From NCBI RefSeq assembly GCF_000001735.4, contig NC_003076.8:13271835-13335834 (forward strand): a DNA stretch of 64,000 nucleotides, in the 5' to 3' direction. The DNA is from Arabidopsis thaliana (taxonomy: Eukaryota > Streptophyta > Magnoliopsida > Brassicales > Brassicaceae). The notes under the pieces were generated by a model. The model was not told the DNA's origin, did not search any database, and was given only the letters and a program-made list of their open reading frames with translations. The translations under genes and the position numbers were made by a program. Within the stretch, counting starts at the first letter, position 1. Each line of letters begins with the position of its first letter. Positions 1 through 8,542 of the stretch are shown here, piece by piece.

Positions 1-676
1 TGTCTCAGGACAGAACCCTAAAACATCTATTTATACCAAACGAAATAAAATGATAGTAGACGGGCCAATAACCTAATCGCCCGGCCCATAGAGTGATAAT
101 GGGCCGAGATGGGCTTCGTGATCCGATGGAGGTCCAGGCCGCTTCCAAACACTTTGTCTTCTCCTCTTCTCTTCCTTGTGCTCAGCTTGTCTGGTTGAGT
201 GCGGATTTGAGTAGACTGTGAAGAAGTGATCGAGTGTCCGGTCGAGTGATGGTGATGGTGGTGAGTGATGATACTCGACCATGGGGTCGAGTAACGTGGT
301 AGAGTGAATGGTCGAGTGTAGTCAGGTGGTGTGGCGAAGTGAGACTCGACCAGGGGGTCGAGTAATGTCATCGAGTGGCCTGAGCTGAGGTTACTCGACC
401 TGGTGGTCGAGTGGATGGGAAGAATGGCTCCAAAGTCACTCGTCCTGGGGGTCGAGTATGTCTTCTGGTTCTGGCTCGTTTCTTCCAATTTGCTCGCAAA
501 CAGCTCCAAATCACCTGAAAACAACTCAGAAATGCAATATGCATGCAAAGCTATCCTAATCATGCAAAGTATGCAAGAATGATGAGAAATGATATAAAAC
601 AGTGATGAATGATACGAAACTGGACTCAAAACGATGATGAATGGACACTGAAAACATGCAAATTATAGACATATCA
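1..676 (-). mobile_element. Partial LTR of an Athila-like retrotransposon (left edge)
   Basis: The sequence from about 140 onward parallels the LTRs ending at 47,161 and 56,706: the same run of CTCGACC/GGTCGAGT blocks, then the same tail leading to CATGCAAA and a terminal ATCA. The last 22 bases align to the intact LTR end with four differences, which places the LTR edge at 676. In that family this edge is the 5' end of a minus-strand LTR, so the element lies to the left and runs out of the window, unless this is a solo LTR. Bases 1-140 align less clearly. The insertion removes the front of the Ulp1-type gene that follows. No coding content; the reverse-strand open frame here is a by-product of the repeats. 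Confidence 0.75.
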
Positions 677-3008
677 GAACCTGCTATGGAAAAACAGAAA
701 TCTGAAATGGATTGTGATAAAGAAGAGAATGCTGAGGATTGTTTTGGAGAGCTTGTGCCTGAGAGGTTTATTGTTGAAATGAGGAGGTCTTTCAAGGAGC
801 TGGAAGACCAAATGTATCAAATGCATGAAGATATGAAAGACTTTGTCCGTGACCAGATACGTGCTGCCCTTGATCCAAAAGGCAAAAGGCCAGAACAAAC
901 CATACCTTCCCATGATTCGCGGGAACCACCTACTTCTATGGATAAGGCACCGGTTACTGGGAAGAAGCCATCGAGAAGGATGTCTACAAAAGGAAGCACT
1001 GAAACGAGAAAGTCTTCAAGGCTGACTCGTGTTTCTCATGATGTGGACACTCCTGCACTTTCTGTTGGCTGTAATTCCAAAGAGGAAGATTTGGATGTCC
1101 CTGGAGTACATACCACTGCTGTCGAAGGAAGAAGAAAACCGTCAAAGCCGAAGAAAAATGTTTCTTTTGCTGTTGACACTACTGAGCTACCTGATTCCAA
1201 TAAGGAAGATATGCAAGGATTCATTGATGAACAGGTAAGTCATGTACGTACATTGCTAAATATTTTATAATCCATATGTATAACTATACTGCCTGCTTCG
1301 ATACAGTATGGCGCTAATAATGAAAGTGATTTTACTGCAAATGATAGATTAGATTCTTCGGCCGCTGAAGAAGAGATATTAGACACTGGATTTTTAATAG
1401 TTCCTTATGCTGGATCCACACAATCCCATCTGGTATGTCGTCTACTAATACTCTTCACAATCTGTTTAAATGGTGTACGTACATATTCGCTTAAAAAGTT
1501 AGTTAAACTATGTTTCAGGATAGAGGAAATGTTGTTGTTTGTAAGACTGTCTTCTTAGGTTCAATGTCTGGGACTGTCTATGTTACACAGGAAGAGAGAC
1601 CTGTGGAAGAAGCTACTGTTGACACCGAGATGGAAGAAGTTCCATCTAATGAGTCTGCAAGAGTTTCAGAGGTAGATCTTCTGGTAATCGTTATATACAG
1701 ATTTCCATGACTATATGCATATATATTACATTAATTTCTCCACTTATCTAACGCTTAACTCTATGGTAGCCTATCTTTCAGGATAATGGACCAAAGGATG
1801 TTGCTGAACCTGGCTTAGTTGGTACCCATACAGGGGCCGATGAAATAGCTGATGCAGACATAGAGATGGTAGACAATCCATCAGGTTTACCTTCAACATC
1901 TGCACAGGTATGTGTTAGTCACTTGTTCTTTTTCCATATGTGTACGCCCATAAGACTTTGAAAATTATTTTTGTTTCAGGAAGAAGCAAGAGATGCCAGT
2001 GCATCGACTGAAGCTAATGGCAACGAGTCAGAAGAAACTTATGAGCCTTCTGATGGAGATATAGCTCACATACCTGGCACAAGTGTACGTACATTTTTGT
2101 CACTATGTTCTGTGTACATATATATTGTTTCATACATTACTAAAAAGTTTCTTTCCGATGATAAATTCTACAGGTTGAGGCGGCAGGAGAATCCAAATTA
2201 GTGACAGGGATGGAAGTTGAAATACCTGAGAAGACTCACAGTGATCCCCCGTCACCATTTCAAGTAGTTAACAATGTAAGCTAACTCTAGCAACAAATAA
2301 AATGTACTATTTACTGTTCAAATGTATAAAATTTATATTATGCAGGTCATACGGGAGTTGGATACCAAAGCCGTTGGTGATTTGGCTGCAGCTACTGATG
2401 TGGAGGTAACAATTTGTGTGTTTCAATTCCTATTCTCGGAATAGCATATGTGTACATTATATAGACTTGTGTACGTTAACTTGCACAGGTAGTCATGGAA
2501 GAGCCGGGTATTGTCAAGGGGTCTGTAGGAACTGAGGATCCTAACCCAGGGTCAGACACATCTACTTACCAAGCGGGTGGGCGACTTCAAGAAGTGTTTT
2601 AATAAGAACGGGTTCAAATGGGGTAAATTACTGTCCGACATTGCTAATGGAGTACACATAAACCGTGAACCCAATATGAAGTGGCTGAAGGATGTCGATG
2701 TTGTGTATGCTCCGATGAACTGGAAGAGTGAACATTGGGTTGCTTTGGGAATCAACCTTAATGAACGGCTAATAACTGTGTATGACGCTTTAATATCGCA
2801 CACGCGGGAGTCGGCTGTGAAGGCGAGAATGACTACAGGAGATTGCGGGCCATACACGATGAAGTTCTTGGAGTTGCTTGCGTTTGGACACCCTTTTTCG
2901 AAATTGACAACCATTCGAGAAGCAGATATGGTCTTCTACCGTCAGAAATACTCGGTTGACATCTACGAGCACGGCAAGCGGGAGGCCGGTACTATGCACT
3001 TGCTTTAA
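677..3008 (+). pseudogene. DUF1985/Ulp1 (C48)-type protease gene of MULE A, 5'-truncated
   Basis: Eight exons can be read with GT-AG borders: 677-1234, 1307-1432, 1519-1671, 1782-1907, 1980-2084, 2174-2275, 2346-2405, and 2489 to 3008. All internal exons are multiples of three in phase 0 and encode acidic, low-complexity protein. The last exon holds the Ulp1-like core: His at 2733 in EHWVALGI, Asp at 2784 in VYDAL, Cys at 2844 in TTGDCGPY. Compared with the MULE B copy, the stretch between Asp and Cys is about 20 instead of about 64 residues, and one shift between about 2520 and 2577 is needed to reach the core. The N-terminal DUF1985 part is lost at the LTR junction (676). Likely inactive as a protease. 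The family is typical of Arabidopsis MULEs; its cellular role is not established here. Confidence 0.7.
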
Positions 3009-3373
3009 TCGTCCAAGAACAATATTCTCGTTCTTTGCAACTAATTATTATGAACAAACCTATCTTAGATATATGATTGCAACTACATTTAATTTGGAGA
3101 TTGTCAGAAGTTAATTTAGTATATTCTATCATATTGTCGTACACATCGTTCACTTTTAATTATATAATGTAAATGTGTACGTACATATCTATATGTCTCG
3201 TACACTGCATATTAACTTTATAACATAACTCAAGTGATAAATTGATTTGACAGCGAACGCTTACCAACACAAGTATGACATTCATTTCAACCGTAATTGC
3301 CCCAACCAAATTCACAGTAGTGGTTATTAAAGTGAAGAAATTACTGACGATCTCTGACTATCTCATTTCAAAC
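3009..3373. other. Non-coding spacer of MULE A with motif copies
   Basis: AT-rich sequence after the Ulp1-type gene. It contains motif-A copies around 3130-3205, including a GTGTACGTACAT block at 3172, and leads into the first F-box-like gene. No coding frame supported. Confidence 0.6.
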
Positions 3374-4069
3374 ATGGTTAACCCGACTCTTCCCGACGAT
3401 TTATCCTCGAAGATAGCTAAGAACCTGGCTGACCAATGCTGGTCCGACCTTGGTCCACTGGTACGATCAGGCACTCGTGGAAGAGACATTGTCTACCGTC
3501 CGGATGTCTTCAAAGATGCCAATATTCTCACCTTGTGTAACTCGCCCGATGACTTCCAAGCTGGAGGGGGCCACAATCCCTCCGGATCCGCTGATGAAGG
3601 CCGACATCGACCATTTTTCTTACGGTGTTTTGCAGCTAATAATCCCACGACCGTGTATTACGAAGGTATTCGTGTTATAACGCATGAACGAAACATCAAT
3701 GGAGCCATCAGGCTCTTACAGCGTCATGCTCCAGTATGAGCAAATGCAACACTTGCATGCGCCATTGTATTCATATGTGCTGGGTATGATTATATGGGCG
3801 GCTTGTTTCTACAGCTCTTCACCTGCAACCATTATCCATTGGACTCGGTTGCCACTCGAGTTTTGGGTGATGAGTTCATCGAGGAAATAAAGAAGTTTGA
3901 CCCTCCATACAGCAATACATATGGTCCTACGTTCTCTTATCCTACCAGCCATGGAATTAGTATGCCTCCTTGCGCCTTATATTGTTACATGGTATTAGGA
4001 GCTTTCCAAAACGTTTGCAACCGCTGTTACCTTTGGTCGTGTGTTAGACGTGTTAGTCAAATGCTATAG
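3374..4069 (+). pseudogene. F-box-like (At2g35280-type) gene, copy 1, with one nonsense codon
   Basis: Starts MVNPTLPDDL and follows the intact copy at 4837 along its whole length: the F-box-like LPDDL start, the block RGRDIVYRPDVFKDANI, the RPFF.RC segment, and a Cys-rich end closing VSQML. One in-frame TGA at 3737-3739 splits it; the frame on both sides is the same, so this is a single stop rather than a shift. A longer in-frame start exists at 3275, but the copy at 4837 begins at the equivalent of 3374. The At2g35280/At1g67623 group of F-box proteins has an F-box followed by a TPR/Sel1-like helical region, normally for SCF ubiquitin ligases; here the gene is probably a captured host gene now carried by the MULE. 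Confidence 0.7.
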
Positions 4070-4473
4070 TTATTCCATTATACTTTATTGTTTGTTTATG
4101 TTATCCGCTATGTCATGTTTCAAATTATGATAAGGCTTCTACTATGTTGTTTATGTTTATGTTGAAATTATATTATTGCTTAAGAAATTTGCAAGGTGTG
4201 TTATGTTTCTCAAGTTGAATATTTTTCAGCCAAATTCGCATATGATATTTAGTTCCCGCAGTAAATGTAAATTTGGATATTAAAATCTAAGCGTCCACAA
4301 CTACGTACACGTGCATCTACCAAATAATACTTAAAGGTTTTTGGTTTGTCTCGTAAAACTAGATATGGACGTACGCTAGCATGAGATATCAACTCTAACG
4401 TACACTAAAAAATAACACATGCAAACATATGAGGTCTTTAGTTTGTCTCATAAATGGTGATATTTATGAATGG

Positions 4474-4630
4474 ACGTACACTGATAGTACACTACAGCGT
4501 ACACTGTTTGTTGGGTAAATGTAGAAATATAAATGTGGACGTACACTAAAACGTACACTGTTTGTTGGGCAAATGTAGAAATGTAAATGTGGACGTACAC
4601 TAAAACGTACACTAAGACGTACACGTCTAG
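4474..4630. repeat. 54-bp tandem repeat carrying motif A
   Basis: CGTACACTGTTTGTTGGG begins at 4498 and again at 4552, and a third partial unit starts at 4606, giving a 54-bp period. Each unit contains two copies of ACGTACACT. Copy number is about 2.4. Confidence 0.85.
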
Positions 4631-4692
4631 TTTTAAGCTGTTATTAAAAAGAGGTTGCTCATAACAACAATAACAAATTATATATGGAATAC

Positions 4693-4797
4693 TATTACGT
4701 TGATTTGACAATATGAATACACATCATCTCTTAATACCTTTGCAATAAATACAACCATAACTTACCCAACCATATCTTCAATGATGCTTATTTAAGT
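4693..4797 (+). promoter_or_regulatory. Promoter-like block before F-box-like copy 2
   Basis: Contains ATTTGACAAT, ACCCAACCATATCT and TTATTTAAG ahead of the start at 4837. A diverged copy of the same block lies at 8191-8292 with no gene behind it, and a weaker one at about 6230-6275 ahead of the ORF at 6333. Conservation of position supports promoter or 5'-UTR function; no experiment can be inferred. Confidence 0.45.
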
Positions 4798-4836
4798 GTT
4801 GGAATTTCATTTTGTTGAAATATCTTACTCCTAAAT

Positions 4837-5529
4837 ATGCCAAACCCAAATATTCCTGATGATTTGCTTGCGAGGATAGCCAAGAAAATGGCTGACAAAT
4901 GTTGGTGGTACCTCGGACCTATGTTGAAATCCGGTCCTCGTGGAAGAGACATTGTCTACCGTCCGGATGTCCTCAAAGATGCAAACATTTTCAGCATGTG
5001 CGACGATCCCGACGACTTCTACGCGGCAGGCCACGATCCAAATGACATCAACTCCGAAGATCACTATAGACCCTTCTTCAAACGGTGCTTACAAGCTGGT
5101 AACCGCACGACTATTTACCATGAAGGACTGCGTCTCGTTACACATGAGTCTGACATTCAGGGAGCTATCCTACACTTAGAGCGAATTGCCCCAAGGAACG
5201 CCGCTGCAACCTTTACATGCGCAATTCTTTACATATGTGCTGGTAATGCTCACATGGGTGGTGTCTACCTTCGGCTCTTTGGAAGCAACCACTATGCTTT
5301 GGAATCGGAGGAGGCACGTGACATTTGTGAGGAGGTGCTAGAAGATATAAAGAAATATGGTAATACTTTAAAATACACATACGCTAACGGTTTTTCGTAC
5401 CCGGAATGTGGTGACGTAAGCACTCCTAAATGCGCGGAGATGTGTTACATGAGATCAAGACTCTTCAATAATCTTTGCAACCAATGTTACATCTGGTTGT
5501 GTGCTAAACGGATTAGCCAGATCCTGTAG
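4837..5529 (+). CDS. F-box-like (At2g35280-type) protein, copy 2, intact
   Basis: A single 230-residue exon. Residues 1-20 (MPNPNIPDDLLARIAKKMAD) have the F-box-like start, followed by RGRDIVYRPDVLKDANI. The middle (about 75-130), with FFKRCLQAGN, IYHEGLRLVTHE and CAILYICAGN, is the helical repeat region seen in F-box proteins of the At2g35280/At1g67623 group. The C-terminal third is rich in Cys with the spacing of a small metal-binding or disulphide region (CAEMCYMRS, CNQCYIWLC). In the family such proteins are predicted substrate receptors of SCF ubiquitin ligases in cytosol or nucleus; binding of SKP1 cannot be judged from sequence. It has no lesion, unlike copy 1. Its place between the Ulp1-type and RPA-like genes of a MULE suggests capture and duplication. 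Confidence 0.7.
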   Translation: MPNPNIPDDLLARIAKKMADKCWWYLGPMLKSGPRGRDIVYRPDVLKDANIFSMCDDPDDFYAAGHDPNDINSEDHYRPFFKRCLQAGNRTTIYHEGLRLVTHESDIQGAILHLERIAPRNAAATFTCAILYICAGNAHMGGVYLRLFGSNHYALESEEARDICEEVLEDIKKYGNTLKYTYANGFSYPECGDVSTPKCAEMCYMRSRLFNNLCNQCYIWLCAKRISQIL

Positions 5530-6332
5530 AGCTCACATTCGCCACGATCCTGTCATATTTATAAGTTTTCCATGCAACAATATGTGAGCTTTTTACGTTG
5601 ATTATCAGTAATGGAAGTTTGTTTTTAATAATTACCACTTTGTAATTGATTCAAACATACTAGCTCAAACTACTCTAATATGAGACATCATTAACACAAA
5701 ATAATAATAAAATAATAAAATATCTACGTACACGATATATGATAATGTACACGTGGCATAGTTTAATTCCAACTATAAAGATTACATAGTGAGGGACGAT
5801 ATAGTTTGTAAATGAAGACGAAAGGAAATTTGATTTGACGTCGTATAACCCATATCTAGAAGATTTCGCTCCATATTAATTACTTGCTGTCAAATACACT
5901 CTAGAAGTGACCTCTATCACACTCTCATTAATATCTCTATTAGACGTAAACGGTTCCCGAGCAACGTACTCAATTGATTTGGCAGATAAAATAAGTAAGT
6001 TAATGTTTATTTGAAAAGATTGTTAGTAAATGCGTTGACCCCTAATATAGCACTATACATGAAGCCATATTGTTCCACTTATATGCAATACAAACAGACG
6101 TCATCTCAACCTTCTGTCAAAAAACGTAATGAGTATTTTATAGACGTACACGGCGCGATTATGAGAGGTACACAATAGTTTGTTTAATTTAAAAGTTACT
6201 AATATGATGCACTAAATATACATCCACGTCACCCACCCACTTACATTGATGCTTATTCTCCTCTTTAAAACTCATGTCAAACACACTTAGTTGAATACAC
6301 AAATCCGTCTAAACCTCCTCGTTTGAAAAACA
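5530..6332. other. Non-coding spacer of MULE A
   Basis: AT-rich, with motif-A copies at about 5725-5750 and 6143. The last 120 bases hold a block like the promoter segment at 4693-4797 (ACCCACCCACTTACATTGATGCTTATT region). No frame with coding character. Confidence 0.55.
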
Positions 6333-6611
6333 ATGCCTTTCCTACCTCCGCTAACCCCTCCAACCGAGTTGTACGTAGGAATCCAATTGCCAAACCCCAT
6401 AAGCATACTTGTCAACTACCTCCCCGTCAGACAGACTCCCATAGAGACGCTAAGGAACTTAGTCTACAGTTGTGACATCAACACCCTTGCAATCGATGAA
6501 TTCATGACGTGGCCGTCGTTACTCCAACCGGAGTCTACCTTCCGGCCATACTTTGAGCTGCTTGTAGAACGTGGATCCTTGAAGGTGTTCGCCAAGCGAG
6601 CAACTTCGTGA
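6333..6611 (+). CDS. Small hypothetical protein, 92 aa
   Basis: I do not recognise this protein. It starts MPFLPPLTPPTELYVG. Near the end, FRPYFELLVERGSLKVF weakly recalls the RPFFKRCLQAGN block of the F-box-like neighbours, so it may be a shortened, diverged relative of that group. It follows a third, weaker copy of their promoter-like segment, which supports this reading. No signal peptide or membrane segment. It may equally be a chance frame. Confidence 0.35.
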   Translation: MPFLPPLTPPTELYVGIQLPNPISILVNYLPVRQTPIETLRNLVYSCDINTLAIDEFMTWPSLLQPESTFRPYFELLVERGSLKVFAKRATS

Positions 6612-7015
6612 CAGTAGCTCAGGGCTTTTCAGTCATGACAACGGTCGCTTTTTAGTCTTCGTGTAAGTACACTATATAGTACATTAAACTTGGTTTATCG
6701 TACATTGAGAAATTGCGTACACAACATAAGTATAAATCTAATAGTTTTTGATGTTGAAGGCACCCAAACTAATATACGTACACGATAGCGTACAGCAGAA
6801 ACTATACGTACATTGCGAGAGGATTTGAACAATAAAACAAGGCACGTACATAAAACAACAAATTAGATTAACATTTAAACGGAAACAGGAAACAACAACG
6901 ACTGAAATGTAGTTTAGTTCTTATGGAAACAACAACAACAACTGGGAAAGAAAACTTAATTGAAATGTAGTCTTATATTATATTAGAACGCAGAATAATG
7001 GTTCATTCCCTCTAG
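6612..7015. other. Non-coding spacer of MULE A
   Basis: Motif-A copies lie at 6664-6720 and 6775-6850 (for example ACGTACACGATAGCGTACAG). The ORFs on either side converge here, so it probably holds two 3' ends. Nothing else seen. Confidence 0.55.
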
Positions 7016-7998
7016 CTAAAAAACCACCATCGCGATATCCGCAACTTCGGGTCTGTCCGGATTGGCAACCACCTTTGAAATAGCACCATGGCTCTCAAGC
7101 TTCGGGTTAGACAGTTCGGTTAAACGCGAAAAGCTGAGTGCAACAACAAAATTTCCCTTACCCAAACTCTGAAAGTAACCATCCAAGTACTCCGCCTGTT
7201 GATTGCGGGCTTCGCACTCCAAGACTTCATTGCTACGTTAGAAATAAGGACAGTTAGCGTTTAGAGTGATATTGTAAATAAAACAATGAAAAGAACACTT
7301 ACTATCTATCTTTTATCTTGAAACTCAGTTTGAGACCCTAATAGTCTGTAGTCAATCCGCCAACATCAACCAACGCTCCAACGACATCTAGATGATGGAG
7401 AAACAAAGATAATAAAAAAAAATTTCAAAAATGTAATAAATGAAGCATCGGAGTTATTCCTCCTCACCGACTAAAACGTTCTTGTAAGCAGATTTCTCCA
7501 AAATGTAGTCGAAGGGAGTGAAATCGAAATCTGGAACTGGTGGTGATCTCGGTGGGGCCTGAACGACGACGGTCCGATCCATAAACAGTATGCCGTATTC
7601 ATGCTTTGTTGCTCTGACTGAGTCAGTTGACTTACGGACCAAGAAAGAGGTGATTGTCTTCCACTCATTTTCAACGAATCGGTCTTCGTAAAACGGAGCA
7701 AGGCGACGATCAACGGTGGCCTCAATACGGTTATTCTTTACATACAGAACATGATAGTAGACAGTTTAATATACAAGTTAAGCGAATGAATGAGAAAAAC
7801 ACATAATGATTCGACGGAAATTACCGCGTAATCTGCCAGGATAAGGCCGAGTTCGAAGACGTTTGGCGATATAACCATCTTGAAGACTCTCACGACAAAG
7901 ACATAAATTCGCCACCCAGTGATCAGAGGAGACAATTCTGAGACCATATGAAACCCCTCCATCTCACGGATAGCAAGAACAAGCGAATCGAAAGACAA
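7016..7998 (-). pseudogene. RPA70-like OB-fold (DUF223-type) gene of MULE A
   Basis: Four exons read on the minus strand: 7998-7825, 7735-7468, 7387-7304 and 7232-7016. Intron positions and the phase after exon 2 match the MULE B copy at 22,192-23,208. Exon 1 ends in a beta-rich OB-type stretch. Exon 2 has NNRIEATVDRRLAPFYEDRF, then a motif WKTITSFLV and the FTPFDYI segment shared with MULE B. Exon 3 has DVVGALVDVGG, but the frame matching MULE B meets a TAG soon after, and the exon is about 19 bases shorter. Such proteins resemble the first OB fold of replication protein A large subunit and presumably bind single-stranded nucleic acid; the role in the transposon is unknown. It lies tail-side of the MURA gene on the same strand, the opposite arrangement to MULE B. 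Confidence 0.6.
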
Positions 7999-8542
7999 AA
8001 AAAATTTTTGTGAATGATATAACTGCCGGCAGAAGAAATGGATTTAGAATGAGGATTGTGGATAAAATTAAGGAAGGGAGGAGACTTAAATAGAAGAAAT
8101 CTGGAACAGCTACAGTTATTAATGCGGTTCCAACTACACTTGATTCAAATTTTTGGTAATAGCTTGGTAACCGTCATATAGGGTAATTATAACGTTAATT
8201 TGACAATAAACAGCAACAGTTACGTCCTTTCCATTAAATACCAACATAACCACAATATACCCAACCATATCTCCAACTCCGTTCATTTAAGAGGGGGAAT
8301 AAGTTAGATTTTCAAAAAACTTATTTCAAATTACTCAAAATATTGAGCAACCACCTCTATGTACCCTTATTACATGAACTTTAACACGTACACAGACAAA
8401 AACGTACATAGTTATACGAACGTAGAGTTTAAACGTACGTACACAACGTACATAGTTAGGTGGATTATATATAAACTTACGTACACCGAGAAAACACAGA
8501 AGCGTACACTATATTGGCCGGCTCAGAAACTTGTCACCAGAA
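7999..8542. other. Non-coding spacer with orphan promoter copy
   Basis: 8191-8292 repeats the promoter-like block found before the F-box-like gene (ACCCAACCATATCT at 8262), but no F-box-like frame follows. 8380-8515 is dense in motif A. The open frame at 8359-8604 is composed of that repeat and of the transposase end read backwards. Confidence 0.55.

Larger units (their letters stand above)
4070..4836. other. Non-coding spacer of MULE A, rich in motif A
   Basis: Holds motif-A copies at 4300-4390, the 54-bp tandem array at about 4474-4630, and a promoter-like block at 4693-4797 that recurs at 8191-8292. The open frame on the reverse strand over 4448-4711 is made of the repeat and is not a gene. 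Confidence 0.65.

Noticed and set aside
27-629. 200-residue reverse-strand open frame at the left edge
   Set aside because: Lies wholly in LTR repeat sequence; Ser/His/Thr-rich product comes from TCGA and GTG repeats.
4448-4711. Reverse-strand open frame with YVLVYVHIYISTF repeats
   Set aside because: Translation of the 54-bp motif-A tandem array, not a gene.
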